Assembly: GCA_937978655.1 (NCBI GenBank) | Contig: CALJUX010000011.1 | Coordinates: forward strand, 1 to 64,000 | Reading direction: 5' to 3' | Source: an uncultured Chromatiaceae bacterium | GTDB taxonomy: Bacteria; Pseudomonadota; Gammaproteobacteria; Enterobacterales; Alteromonadaceae | DNA length: 64,000 nucleotides | Shown here: piece by piece, positions 27,575 through 37,389 of the stretch | Position numbering within the stretch: the stretch's first letter is position 1 | Layout of the letters: each line of letters starts with the position of its first letter | The notes under the pieces: model-generated | Databases searched by the model: none | What the model was told of the DNA's origin: nothing | What the model saw: only the letters and a program-made list of their open reading frames with translations | Made by a program: the position numbers and the translations under genes

Positions 27575-28153
27575 GGCGTGCATTGGCGAATGCCAGCTCA
27601 CATCAGCATTATATCAAATTTAAACAAAGAAAATCATAAACCTGCAAAAATTGTGGTCAGGGGAGAGTCAATGAGCGTTGCGTTCCAATCGGCTTTTGCC
27701 AGTACCGAAGCATCTTTTTAGGCACCAGTGGGCGCGTTCTGATTTTGACCCCCACCGGCTTGATTTTATTGGCCTACAGCGGTTCTGCTCCGGCGGGTTC
27801 CGTGAAGGACTTAGATACAATAGCATGCCTGTGTCAGGGTATCCGCAGGTACCTAATGCACGCACTCTGCAAACAAAGTGATTGGTCAAAATGCTGTTCA
27901 GAGAGATTTTCTATCCCAAACAGGCGTTTTCGGCAGCAAAATGAGTAGTTCCAGAATTTGGCTAGATTTGCCCTAATTTACTGGGCTTTTGCGTTTTCAG
28001 CGGCTGAGACTTTGTTGGCAGGTATAGCAGGCCACTTCACTATGTCAGGGTGGATGGTGGATAACCAGGAAATTTGCTGATATCCGTCCAAGAAGCCAAA
28101 TTCAAACAACTGTTTAAAACTTTAGTGATCGGCAAGGGCGCTTCAATCGACAG
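27575..28153. other. non-coding stretch at island left edge
   Basis: There is no supported gene. Only short frames without ribosome sites or recognisable products occur between the tRNA fragment and the integrase terminator. The sequence may contain integrase arm-binding sites, but I cannot identify them. Confidence 0.5.
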
Positions 28154-28183
28154 AAAAAACGCAGTTAACCGAGCTTAACTGCG
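28154..28183 (-). terminator. Rho-independent terminator of the integrase gene
   Basis: On the minus strand CGCAGTTAA/TTAACTGCG forms a perfect 9-bp stem (28160-28183). Six T follow immediately. It lies 45 bp after the integrase stop. Confidence 0.9.
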
Positions 28184-28228
28184 ATCGTTCCCGATTTTGC
28201 TTTTTGTGTAGTCGATGGCACGAGCTGG

Positions 28229-29425
28229 TCAGCCCTTTTTATCAAGGTGAGACTTTAACAGCTGCTCGAACGATGCGCCATCCTGGCGGGTTAGGTTTGG
28301 CACATAGCGGCTGTACACTGTAAAAAGCATTTTGGTGTTGGCATGCCCCAGCTGACGAGCGATCCATTCGGGGTTTTCACCAGCGCCCAGCCACAAGGTC
28401 GCTGTGGTGTGTCTGGTTTCATAAGGTCGACGGTAGAGGATTCCTAATTGTTTTAGCAACGGTGCCCAAATGCGGTCCCGCACATTTCGATGGTCAAGCG
28501 GTGTATTGGCGCGGGTACAAAACACAAAAGGGCAGGTTTTTCCGGTCTGCTCATATTGCGAAAGTAATGCCTCGTACACCGGTGTACTCATATCCACTTC
28601 CCGTCGGCTGCTGGGTGTTTTCAAAGGCCCTAACTTGCCATCTGTTAGCGCTTCTCTCACCAGTATTTGTCGACGGTCAAAGTCGACATATTTCCACTGC
28701 AATCCGTCAACTTCTCCGGTCCGCAGGCCGGTTAAAAACCGTACGATGTAGTAGTTTTTAAAGTCTACCCTCACTGTTTCGATGAGGCTATGCATTTGCT
28801 GTAACGTAAAAGGGTTGACCTCGGTCTGCTCAATACGCAACGTCTTAATGTTGGTAAATACTTGCGGCAAGTTATAACGGGCAGCGCCTTCAGCCAGGAT
28901 CATTCGCAAAGTGCTCATCACATGGTTGATAAAGTCTGCCGATTTTTCAGGTTTTAACGCGGCAAGATCTGCGCGAAATTGCAAGATGGCAGCGCGATTA
29001 ATCTCATGTAACTGCTGTGATCCAAATGTCGGAAGCAGGTAGGTGTTAATGATCAACCGGATATTGTATTGATAGCCCGGCTGCCAACGGCAGAGGTTCG
29101 TCTCGTACCAATCAAGCGTCATAGAGGCGAAGTCGGTAGAACGTAATTTCTGTTGCCGATCTGTGACCAGATGCACGTTATGCTGTTTCTTGCGAAGTGC
29201 TTGTTCGTCAGCCTCAGCAAACTGCGCAGCTTTGTTGGAATGTGGAAAAACATCGCGATAAACAAATATCCCAAGGTTGATGTCTTGGGTAATTGTGTTT
29301 AATAAACGTTCCAGTTTACGGCGGTTTAATACGCTATCGTCGAGGTCGGTCTGCTCACGGCAGCGGACCCCAGCATAATAAAAATCCATAAAGAGTTTGC
29401 CATTGCGGCTGCGGATACTAGCCAT
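28229..29425 (-). CDS. tyrosine recombinase / island integrase
   Basis: The protein has 398 residues from the ATG at 29423-29425, which has GGAGG upstream; the longer open frame lacks a site. The N-terminal arm-binding part (MASIRSRNGKLFMDFYYAGVRC) resembles the DUF3596-type start of phage integrases. A core-binding domain follows, then the catalytic domain with R in RFLTGLRTGEVDGLQW, ETRHTTATLWL (H-x-x-R type, here RHTTAT), GHANTKMLF, and the nucleophile Tyr in VYSRYVPN. It would catalyse integration into tRNA-Val. The start overlaps the excisionase-like gene by 8 bp. Confidence 0.92.
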   Translation of the reverse strand: MASIRSRNGKLFMDFYYAGVRCREQTDLDDSVLNRRKLERLLNTITQDINLGIFVYRDVFPHSNKAAQFAEADEQALRKKQHNVHLVTDRQQKLRSTDFASMTLDWYETNLCRWQPGYQYNIRLIINTYLLPTFGSQQLHEINRAAILQFRADLAALKPEKSADFINHVMSTLRMILAEGAARYNLPQVFTNIKTLRIEQTEVNPFTLQQMHSLIETVRVDFKNYYIVRFLTGLRTGEVDGLQWKYVDFDRRQILVREALTDGKLGPLKTPSSRREVDMSTPVYEALLSQYEQTGKTCPFVFCTRANTPLDHRNVRDRIWAPLLKQLGILYRRPYETRHTTATLWLGAGENPEWIARQLGHANTKMLFTVYSRYVPNLTRQDGASFEQLLKSHLDKKG

Positions 29426-29654
29426 AACAAACACCTCCGCGTGCCATCGGAATAGCATAACAACCACGTACACCGGCTTTATACAGTTCGGTTTCGACTG
29501 CTTCCCAGATATACAAGATCTTGCGTCCACCAAACGGACGGATGTAATGTTTGCCTTCGTGAAAAACCGAATCCTTCAGCACGCGATTGATATAAACTGG
29601 GCTGTAATGAATGCGTTCGGCAAGTTGGTTAGCGTCTAACAGCGTCTGTGACAT
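29418..29654 (-). CDS. excisionase-like small DNA-binding protein
   Basis: The protein has 78 residues from the ATG at 29652-29654, preceded by AAGAGG. The winged-helix pattern LDANQLAERIHYSPVYINRVLKD is followed by HYIRPFGGRKILYIWEAVE, as in excisionase/AlpA-type recombination directionality factors. It sits directly upstream of, and overlaps, the integrase gene. Paired operators at 29674-29724 lie before it, so its expression is probably controlled by the divergent XRE regulator. Confidence 0.78.
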   Translation of the reverse strand: MSQTLLDANQLAERIHYSPVYINRVLKDSVFHEGKHYIRPFGGRKILYIWEAVETELYKAGVRGCYAIPMARGGVCYG

Positions 29655-29673
29655 AAACACCTCTTGACATAAA

Positions 29674-29724
29674 TGTTCTCTCAAAGAACAAAATAGGAGT
29701 TGAAAAGTGTTCTGTCAAAGAACA
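29674..29724. promoter_or_regulatory. paired operators between xis-like and XRE genes
   Basis: Two 17-bp sites, 29674-29690 (TGTTCTCTCAAAGAACA) and 29708-29724 (TGTTCTGTCAAAGAACA), differ at one central base. Each has TGTTCT/AGAACA arms and they lie 34 bp apart. They probably bind the adjacent XRE protein, making an integration/excision switch. Confidence 0.85.
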
Positions 29725-29737
29725 TTTATGGAATTTT

Positions 29738-29980
29738 ATGATTATTTTTAGACTCAAAGAGCTGATTGAAGCAAAAGCAGCATGGGAAGGGCGCAAAATC
29801 ACGATGCAAGATGTGTCTGATGAGACAGGGGTAAACCGTACCTCTTTAATCAAAATGGCAAACCCGAAGTACCGCCACTCTACAACTACCGCAACGATTG
29901 AAATTTTGTGTGATTATTTTGAGTGTAGTATTGCGGATCTGATGGTTTACAAATCAGATAAAGGTGTTGGTTCAGAGTAA
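29738..29980 (+). CDS. XRE-family (Cro/CI-like) transcriptional regulator
   Basis: The protein has 80 residues. It is a single helix-turn-helix domain (ITMQDVSDETGVNRTSLIKM...ATIEILCDYFECSIADLM), typical of Cro/CI-type small repressors. It is divergent from the xis-int pair and next to two matching operators, so it most likely controls island excision. Confidence 0.87.
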   Translation: MIIFRLKELIEAKAAWEGRKITMQDVSDETGVNRTSLIKMANPKYRHSTTTATIEILCDYFECSIADLMVYKSDKGVGSE

Positions 29981-30332
29981 ATTTGATAGCGGTGACTGCC
30001 AGTCGCGAAGCGGAAGAGTAGTCACCTCTCCAATATTGCCTGATTAATCGCTCTGTTTGCATCGAATTCGATATTTGAATCCTCCTGCCTGTACGCTTGA
30101 TAGACATGTCATTTTATCCAGTGATTCGCCTTCACTTTTGTGGTGATAGACTCTCTCAACATAAAAAATAAATAATGAAATCGCCACCAGTGACGTTGGT
30201 TGCTCAATACATTGACCTGAATTAGGTAGCCATACTTTTGGAAACAGATAAGTTGGTTTCAACAACGTAATAGCCATCTGAGTCAATTTAACTTGAGTCG
30301 AGCACTTCTGCTTGTTTCAGTCTGAGGGAATT

Positions 30333-30349
30333 GTTACTGTTTCAGTAAC
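30333..30349. promoter_or_regulatory. palindrome upstream of the BREX operon
   Basis: GTTACTGTTTCAGTAAC is a perfect 7-bp inverted repeat with a 3-bp spacer, 146 bp before brxA. It may be an operator for BREX expression. The whole 514-bp gap (29981-30494) contains no gene. A GGTGACT/AGTCACC hairpin near 29991-30027 could end the XRE transcript. Confidence 0.4.
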
Positions 30350-30494
30350 GGTTAAAATCATTGTTTTTGCGAACTTTTGTGTAGTTCATCGGCAATTGCG
30401 AATGGTTGTGCTTTTTATGCCATCAGACGTGATGCGAAGAGCCGCTAAGTCTGAGATGATGCGTGTTTATGACACCTGTTTAAGCGACTAACCA

Positions 30495-31088
30495 ATGAAC
30501 TACAAAGAGTATTTAGGCGATTTAATCGGCGGTGGTTTGATGATTAGGGAAAGTCAGCTGGTTGCGCAGCTTTTGCTGCAAAAGCCAGACAAAGCAGCAT
30601 GGGAGGAGGCCATCATTCAGCAAAACATACTGCAAAAGCGTTCGGACGCTTCGGCTAAGCGTAATGCCGCCACAATCCGAACTCGCTTGTCTGGTGTGAA
30701 TGATGAATATCTGGAAAAGCTGGCATTTGGCAACACCGAGATTTCGACACAAATGATGTTCGCCGCAACCTTAATGAACTCGACAATGCTGGCCGATTTT
30801 ATGCGTACTGTTGTTTTGGATGCAAAGCGCCTATTCCGACAGTCTCTGGACAGCAGTGACTGGGAGCATTTTTGGTTACAACGCAGTCGCTTGTTTCCGG
30901 AACTGGCAACTATGACTGAAAGCTCTACCTACAAAATTGCTCAGGTTGCGATGAAGTGTGTTGCCGACGCTGGTTATATCGAATCAACGCGTTCCAAAAC
31001 TCTGCAGAACGTCTACGTGCAACCAGACGTGCGAGCTTTGTTGATGCAATTGGGACGCGAAGACATTATTTCGGCAATGGAAGTGTAA
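30495..31088 (+). CDS. brxA: BREX protein BrxA (DUF1819)
   Basis: The protein has 197 residues, the usual size for BrxA, an all-helical, NusB-like DNA-binding protein. The opening YLGDLIGGGLMIRESQLVAQLL and the C-terminal MQLGREDII region fit the family. It is first of a compact operon; brxB starts on the next base after its stop. BrxA is needed for phage exclusion in type 1 BREX, and its exact task is unclear. Confidence 0.93.
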   Translation: MNYKEYLGDLIGGGLMIRESQLVAQLLLQKPDKAAWEEAIIQQNILQKRSDASAKRNAATIRTRLSGVNDEYLEKLAFGNTEISTQMMFAATLMNSTMLADFMRTVVLDAKRLFRQSLDSSDWEHFWLQRSRLFPELATMTESSTYKIAQVAMKCVADAGYIESTRSKTLQNVYVQPDVRALLMQLGREDIISAMEV

Positions 31089-31667
31089 ATGGCAGGCAAT
31101 CTTAAATTACTCCAACAACGACTGGATTCCATCCTTGAAAAGTTAGAAAGCCCTGAGTTTCTGCAGAATTTAGGCTTAGGGAATGAAATTGGCTTTTATG
31201 TCTTCGATTATCCCGCTGAATACGAGCTCGTTGTTCGTGAACATATCCAGTTTCTGACGACCAAGTTGATCAACCGTGGTCACAACTTCGCCAATATCAA
31301 TTTATTTGAGAGTTTGATTGAGTTGCTTGAGCAACGCAATTTGCTCGATCGTGCCTTCAAACTTCAACAAGAACGTGGTGACGACGCGCTTTTTAATGCT
31401 CTCAAAGGTCCACTGGAGCAAAATCGGGTTGCTGATTTTATCGCTGAGAAAGCGAAGTTAAATAACTGTGCCTTCATCTTATTGCACGGATTAGGCAGTG
31501 CCTGGCCAATGGTTCGAGGTCATGGTTTGCTCAATGCACTTCACGCAAAAGTAGGCTCTGTGCCAACAGTACTGTTTTATCCGGGTGAATATGACGGTAC
31601 CACGCTCAAGCCGTTCGGCCAGGTCGATTCAAATAACTACTACCGGGCTTTTAAGTTAGTCCCCTGA
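31089..31667 (+). CDS. brxB: BREX protein BrxB (DUF1788)
   Basis: The protein has 192 residues, full length. The DUF1788 pattern includes LGNEIGFYVFDYPAEYELVV near the start, AFILLHGLGSAWPMVRGH in the middle and TVLFYPGEYDGTTLKPFG at the end. It is an essential component for BREX defence, probably bridging BrxC and PglZ. It directly follows brxA and is 38 bp before brxC. Confidence 0.94.
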   Translation: MAGNLKLLQQRLDSILEKLESPEFLQNLGLGNEIGFYVFDYPAEYELVVREHIQFLTTKLINRGHNFANINLFESLIELLEQRNLLDRAFKLQQERGDDALFNALKGPLEQNRVADFIAEKAKLNNCAFILLHGLGSAWPMVRGHGLLNALHAKVGSVPTVLFYPGEYDGTTLKPFGQVDSNNYYRAFKLVP

Positions 31668-31705
31668 ATTTTCAGTCAAAGCATTACTGACAAGGAATAA
31701 ATCTG

Positions 31706-34700
31706 ATGCAGATTAACCAGATGTTCACCAAGGATATCCACCGTCCAATTAATGGCGTGGTAAAGGCAGATCAAACCAGCAACGACACTGTCTTTGTCGA
31801 GCTCGACGAATATGTTGTTACCAACGAACTTGCGAAGCATTTTGAAGCTTTTTTTGAAACGTACATGCCGTCTGTACATGACCCAAAATCAAAAGCGCAG
31901 TCAGGTAAGTTGGGTGTTTGGGTCAGTGGCTTTTTCGGATCAGGTAAATCGCATTTCATTAAAATCTTGTCCTATTTGCTGCAAAACGTGTCCGCACACC
32001 ACGATGGCCAGCAACGGCGGGCGGTCGAGTTTTTTAAAGATAAAATCACCGATGCTTTTCTAACTGGTGAAATCAATCAGGCCGTTGCTAAAAAGAATAC
32101 GGTGATTTTGTTTAACATCGATAGCCGGGCCAATACCGATGACAAAGAAGACGCAATACTGAAAGTCTTCCTGAAGGTTTTTAACGAAACCATGGGGTAT
32201 AGCGGCGACCATCCGCATATTGCACACCTGGAACGCGATCTCGATAGCAGAAACTTGTTTGATACCTTTAAACAGGAGTTCCAACGTTTAACCGGTTCCG
32301 ATTGGCTGAATGAACGCGATGCTTATGACTTCTATCGTGACGATTTAGCCAATGCATTATCAAATGTCACAAAACAATCAGCAGAATCCAGCCGGCAGTG
32401 GGTAGAGCAACTGGAGAAGAACTTCTCCCTGGATGTGGCGAATTTCTGTAAATGGGTCAAAGAGTATTTAGATACTGATCCAGAGCGGCGGGTATTGTTT
32501 TTTGTCGACGAAGTTGGCCAATTTATTGGCAACAACACCAAAATGATGCTGAAGCTGCAGACCATCACAGAAAACCTCGGCACCATCTGTGAAGGACGGG
32601 CCTGGGTCGTTGTGACTTCGCAAGAAGACATTGATTCAGTACTGGGAGAGATGAAAGCCAGCAGTCAGGATTTCTCCAAAATCCAAGGTCGCTTTGAACG
32701 CTTATCCTTATCTAGCTCCAATACCAACGAAGTTATTGAAAAACGTCTGCTGGAAAAAAATGCTGATGCACGCAGTTATCTCAGCAAGCTGTTCGACGAA
32801 AAAGGCGACATTCTGCGTAACCAGTTGTCTTTTGACCAAACCACCACTGCTGAACTTGCTAACTACAAAGACGTCACCAGCTTCATTCACAGCTATCCGT
32901 TTGTGCCATATCACTACACATTGGTACAAAAAATATTTGAAGCGATCCGCAAAGCTGGTGCAACTGGCTTGCATTTAAGTCGTGGTGAGCGTTCGTTGTT
33001 GGATGCGTTTCAAAGTGCGACCAAACAAGTTTCTAGTGCGCAAGCAGGCGTGTTGATCCCGCTTTACTACTTCTACCCTGCTATTGAGAGTTTCCTCGAT
33101 ACTGCAGTGAAGAAGGATATCGACCAGGCCGCGCAAAAGAGTTCCATCAGTGATTTCAGCGTCAACATTCTGAAAACTTTGTTCTTGATCCGCTATGTCG
33201 ACGTCATCAAATCGACGCTCGATAATCTGGTGACTTTATGTATCAGTGAAGTAGATCAGGACAAAAGAGCGCTGCGCTTACAAATTGAGCAAAGCCTAAA
33301 CGTGCTGGAGCAAAACCTGCTGATCGCCCGCCAAGGCGACGAGTACATTTTCCTCACTAACGAGGAAAAAGAAATTGAGAACGAGATTAAAAACACTGAG
33401 ATTGAGCTGTCAGATGAAACGGCAGAGCTCAGCAATATCATCTTTGATGAAATTCTGCGTCGTAACAATAGTTACCGATATCCGGAAAACAAACAGGATT
33501 TTGCGATCACCCGTTTTTGTAACGGCATCCCACGCGATGGCTCGCAAGAAAGTGATTTAGTCGTCAAAGTGATTTCTGCGATCGACCCAAACTACCCGGA
33601 TTTCGATAAAACCCAATGTACGAATTATTCTGCTGAAGGTAATGGCTGTATTTTAGTCAAACTTGCAGACAAACCACGGCTGTTTGCCGAGTTACGCGCG
33701 TTGATTAAAACCCGCAAATTCTTGCGGGTGACCAGCGGTAATCGCCCCGAGCAAGAGCGTTTAATGCGGGACAAAGCCACTGAAAACAACACCAGGCACA
33801 AGCGCATTACAGTCGAGGTTGAAACTTTACTCAAAGACGCGCAGTACTTCGCATTGGGCTCTGAACTCAACCCTAAAGGCGGTGTTGTCAGCACCATGCT
33901 GGACGAAGCCTTTAAGTACGTGATTGAGAACACCTTTAGTAAGCTGAAGTTAGTCCGACCATTTAGCGGCGATATTCGCCGTGAAATTCAAAACGTTCTG
34001 ATTGCTGATGATGTTGCGCAGGCGAATTTCGATTTTAGTGATGCAGGTGTTAATCCACTGGCATGTACCGAGGTTGAAAAATATATTGCCTTGAACGAAG
34101 ACTATGGCCGGCCAATTAATGCTGAAGACATTATCAAAACCTTTGCCCGCCGGCCTTATGGCTGGAATGATGATGAAATCATTTTGATTATGGCGCGGTT
34201 GGGGCTGGCGAATAAAATCTGTTTCCAGATGCGTCAGCAAGACGTACCACTCCGTCAGCTATACGACCAGCTGATGCAAGTTCGCCGACGTGCTGAGTTG
34301 CGAGTGCGGCGGATTAAACAACAATCCGACGTGAACCTGAAGCGGGCCGCAAAGCTATTTCGCGATATCTTCAGCACAAATGCACCAGAAGGGGAAAAGG
34401 CGTTGTTTGACGATGCCATCGTTCGCCTCAACAAATGGCGTAAAAAGCTTGAAGAATTCAAAGCCAAAGCATCAACCGGCAAATTCCCGGGAGTTACCGA
34501 AATCAATGATGGCATCGTAGTTTTAGCCGGGTTGGCTGAAACGACCAGCAGCTATCAATTTATTGATCAGTTTATTGCGCAGGAAAATACCCTTTTAGAT
34601 TTCGAAGAGGATTATCAGGATTTAGAAAATTTCTATGAGTCCCAATTCTCAACCTGGCAAAAACTGACAGCGGCTCTCAATGTACGGTTTGATCGAAACC

Positions 34701-35341
34701 GTACTGCGCTGGAAAAAGATGACGTGGCCGCAACAGCGTTAAAAAAACTGTCTGAGATTTTCAACGATGCTAGGCCTTATCGCCATATCAAAGACATTGA
34801 GCCACTGATTGAGCAGATCTCAACGGTCAACGAGCAGCTACTCAGTGAAAAACGTTTGTTTGCCAAAGAGCGGCTAAATATCCGTATCCAACGCGTGAAT
34901 GAGCACTTGAACCTGGCAGCTGCATTGCCAGAGCTAAAAAACAGAGCGCTGCTGCCATTCCAGCAAGCCATCGCCCGTATCGAAAAGAGCCTCAGTATTG
35001 CAGATATTCATCAGGAAATAACTGATGCAGAAGACTGGGAACACGATGCAGAGCAACTGATAAACCGCTTTATTGAACAGCAACCGAAAGCACCTGTCCA
35101 GCCGCCAGCGCCAACATCGCCTGCAGCCGGCCAACCTTATCCGATCACAACTTCGCCAACTACTGGCGTGCAACAACCTCCAGCGAAGAAGGTCGTCTCT
35201 TTTGAAACCAGCCAGGTGTTTAACCAGGTAAGTAAAACTGGCTATATCGAAACCACGCAAGATGTCGAGCAATACCTAAGCGCACTTCGCAGTAAGTTGC
35301 TTGGCTTGGTCAATGACAACCATAAAATTCGCATTAAATAA
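31706..35341 (+). CDS. brxC: BREX ATPase BrxC (PglY-type)
   Basis: The protein has 1211 residues, typical of BrxC. It is a P-loop ATPase with Walker A GFFGSGKSHF at residues 75-84 and Walker B VLFFVDEVGQFIG near 265. The middle and C-terminal parts are long helical regions with a Pro-rich linker (about 1127-1170, VQPPAPTSPAAG) before a short conserved tail. BrxC is the large ATPase core of the system; in other type 1 BREX systems it is needed for host methylation and defence. pglX begins 18 bp downstream. Confidence 0.95.
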   Translation: MQINQMFTKDIHRPINGVVKADQTSNDTVFVELDEYVVTNELAKHFEAFFETYMPSVHDPKSKAQSGKLGVWVSGFFGSGKSHFIKILSYLLQNVSAHHDGQQRRAVEFFKDKITDAFLTGEINQAVAKKNTVILFNIDSRANTDDKEDAILKVFLKVFNETMGYSGDHPHIAHLERDLDSRNLFDTFKQEFQRLTGSDWLNERDAYDFYRDDLANALSNVTKQSAESSRQWVEQLEKNFSLDVANFCKWVKEYLDTDPERRVLFFVDEVGQFIGNNTKMMLKLQTITENLGTICEGRAWVVVTSQEDIDSVLGEMKASSQDFSKIQGRFERLSLSSSNTNEVIEKRLLEKNADARSYLSKLFDEKGDILRNQLSFDQTTTAELANYKDVTSFIHSYPFVPYHYTLVQKIFEAIRKAGATGLHLSRGERSLLDAFQSATKQVSSAQAGVLIPLYYFYPAIESFLDTAVKKDIDQAAQKSSISDFSVNILKTLFLIRYVDVIKSTLDNLVTLCISEVDQDKRALRLQIEQSLNVLEQNLLIARQGDEYIFLTNEEKEIENEIKNTEIELSDETAELSNIIFDEILRRNNSYRYPENKQDFAITRFCNGIPRDGSQESDLVVKVISAIDPNYPDFDKTQCTNYSAEGNGCILVKLADKPRLFAELRALIKTRKFLRVTSGNRPEQERLMRDKATENNTRHKRITVEVETLLKDAQYFALGSELNPKGGVVSTMLDEAFKYVIENTFSKLKLVRPFSGDIRREIQNVLIADDVAQANFDFSDAGVNPLACTEVEKYIALNEDYGRPINAEDIIKTFARRPYGWNDDEIILIMARLGLANKICFQMRQQDVPLRQLYDQLMQVRRRAELRVRRIKQQSDVNLKRAAKLFRDIFSTNAPEGEKALFDDAIVRLNKWRKKLEEFKAKASTGKFPGVTEINDGIVVLAGLAETTSSYQFIDQFIAQENTLLDFEEDYQDLENFYESQFSTWQKLTAALNVRFDRNRTALEKDDVAATALKKLSEIFNDARPYRHIKDIEPLIEQISTVNEQLLSEKRLFAKERLNIRIQRVNEHLNLAAALPELKNRALLPFQQAIARIEKSLSIADIHQEITDAEDWEHDAEQLINRFIEQQPKAPVQPPAPTSPAAGQPYPITTSPTTGVQQPPAKKVVSFETSQVFNQVSKTGYIETTQDVEQYLSALRSKLLGLVNDNHKIRIK

Positions 35342-35359
35342 GCAGGAAGGCTGGCAATC

Positions 35360-37300
35360 ATGAACACTAAAAACTTAAAAGCATACGCCCCTAAAGCCCG
35401 TCGCCAGTTTATGCAGGCTGTTGAAACCCGCTTAGCTTGGCTTGGCATTTACCCGAATAGGGCTGCCGATGTCAGCATGCAGGGCGAGTCCGCCATTATT
35501 GAAAACCGTGCTTTTAGCCGCAAACAAGCCGAGCAGCGTAACCGCTTGTTAGAACGCATTCAGGCCCACGGCTTCGATTTATTTGTCCGCGAAATGGCCT
35601 ACACCTGGTTTAACCGTTTAGCCGCCATCCGCTTTATGGAACTTAAAGGCTACTTGGAGCATGGCTTTCGGGTACTCAGCCACCCATCGGGTGATGCGAT
35701 GCCAGAAATTATCGACCATGCCGCCGCTGCTGCCGATACGCTTGGCCTAGATAAAAAACGCATGATGGAACTGCAATTAGCGGGCGATCAGCAAGAGGTG
35801 TTATACCGCGAACTGCTGCTGGCGCAGTGTCATTACCTGCATGACGTGATGCCGTTTATGTTCGAAGCCATTGACGATGCCACCGAGCTGCTGCTGCCGG
35901 ATAACCTCACTAAAACCGATTCGTTACTCAAAGGCTTAGTACAGGAAATCCCGGAAGAAGACTGGGAAAACATCGAAGTGATAGGCTGGCTTTATCAGTT
36001 CTATATTTCTGAGCATAAAGATGCGGTCATCGGCAAAGTGGTGAAATCAGAAGATATTCCCGCAGCCACTCAGCTTTTTACACCGAACTGGATTGTGAAG
36101 TATCTGGTGCAAAACTCACTAGGCCGGCAGTGGCTGCAGACTTACCCAGATTCTGCCATCAAAGCCAAAATGGAATATTTTATTGGCCCAGGCGAGCAAC
36201 CCGCAGAAGTGCTGGCACAGCTTGCCGCGCACACCCCCGCTAGTATCGACCCAGAAACCATCAAAGTATTAGACCCGGCCTGTGGTTCTGGCCATATTCT
36301 GGTGGAAGTGTACGAGCTGCTGCGCGAAATTTACCTCGACCGCGGTTATCGCCTGCGCGACATTCCGCTGATTATCCTCAGTAAAAACATTTATGGCTTA
36401 GACATAGATGACCGCGCTGCGCAGCTGGCGGCCTTTGCCTTGATGATGAAAGCGCGCGAAGACGACCGGCGTATTTTTGAACGCGTCAAAACCGAGCATA
36501 TTGAACTTAATATTTTTGCGCTGCAGCCAACGGCTGGCTGGCAAGCCGCAAAATTGTGGCAAGCGTTAAATCTGGACGGTAAAGCCCAACGTGGTAGCAG
36601 TGGCGATTTATTTGCCGCACTAGATACCCCACAGGTCGCCGAGCCAAGCCAGCAAGGGTTGTATGCGCCGTATTTTAGCTTGCTGCAGTATTTAACCAAG
36701 GCGTTTGCCCAAGCCAAAACGCTGGGTTCTTTAGTGCAAGTGGAACACACAAAGCTTGAGGCTCTTCGAAATTTCCAAGCATTATTGCAGGAAAAATTGC
36801 AGGGGAGTGACCCAGCCGCAAAACAAGCTGCGGTGACCCTGATGCCGATAGTGCAACAGGCCATAGTGCTGGCTCAGCAGTACGATGCGGTGATTGCCAA
36901 CCCGCCTTATATGGGCAGTAAAGGCATGAATGCCGAGCTAAAAGATTTTGTGAATAAACAATTTCCAAATACTAAGTCTGATTTATTCGCCGTGTTTATG
37001 GAACGAGTATTTGGCCTGCTTACACCGTCGGGTGTGAACGCCCAAATCAATATGCAGTCTTGGATGTTCCTTTCTAGTTATGAGAAATGGCGTGAGTGGT
37101 TGTTACAGCATAAAACCATCATCACCATGGCACATCTCGGCTCCAGAGCCTTTGACAGTATCAGCGGCGAAGTGGTATCAACGACAGCCTTTGTCATTTC
37201 TAATCAACCGTATTTGCAATATCAAGGTGCTTATTTCCGTTTGGTGGATGGCAAATCTGAGGCGGAAAAACGCCAGATGCTGCTGAGCTCAATTGCTTAA
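35360..37300 (+). CDS. pglX: PglX-1 N-terminal part: BREX adenine methyltransferase domain
   Basis: The product has 646 residues, about half the normal PglX length. The SAM motif DPACGSGHILVEVYE is at about 304 and the catalytic motif NPPY at 514-517, so the methyltransferase site is intact. It ends after VDGKSEAEKRQMLLSSIA, where intact PglX proteins run on through a short linker to the target-recognition half. That missing half is encoded at 40419-42140, beyond an inserted RT-nitrilase gene. Alignment with the full-length paralogue at 42259 supports one ancestral gene split in the linker. BREX methylates host DNA with PglX to mark self. Confidence 0.9.
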   Translation: MNTKNLKAYAPKARRQFMQAVETRLAWLGIYPNRAADVSMQGESAIIENRAFSRKQAEQRNRLLERIQAHGFDLFVREMAYTWFNRLAAIRFMELKGYLEHGFRVLSHPSGDAMPEIIDHAAAAADTLGLDKKRMMELQLAGDQQEVLYRELLLAQCHYLHDVMPFMFEAIDDATELLLPDNLTKTDSLLKGLVQEIPEEDWENIEVIGWLYQFYISEHKDAVIGKVVKSEDIPAATQLFTPNWIVKYLVQNSLGRQWLQTYPDSAIKAKMEYFIGPGEQPAEVLAQLAAHTPASIDPETIKVLDPACGSGHILVEVYELLREIYLDRGYRLRDIPLIILSKNIYGLDIDDRAAQLAAFALMMKAREDDRRIFERVKTEHIELNIFALQPTAGWQAAKLWQALNLDGKAQRGSSGDLFAALDTPQVAEPSQQGLYAPYFSLLQYLTKAFAQAKTLGSLVQVEHTKLEALRNFQALLQEKLQGSDPAAKQAAVTLMPIVQQAIVLAQQYDAVIANPPYMGSKGMNAELKDFVNKQFPNTKSDLFAVFMERVFGLLTPSGVNAQINMQSWMFLSSYEKWREWLLQHKTIITMAHLGSRAFDSISGEVVSTTAFVISNQPYLQYQGAYFRLVDGKSEAEKRQMLLSSIA

Positions 37301-37389
37301 TTATGTCCGACAGCGCTACAAACGTTTAAGGCAGCAAGAGCTATCAACAAATAGCCACTGTAAGGTATGCCAAACATGGATGACACTGC

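Noticed and set aside
27423..27948. Short open frames around the tRNA fragment
   Set aside because: They read through the tRNA remnant, have no ribosome sites, and give no recognisable products.
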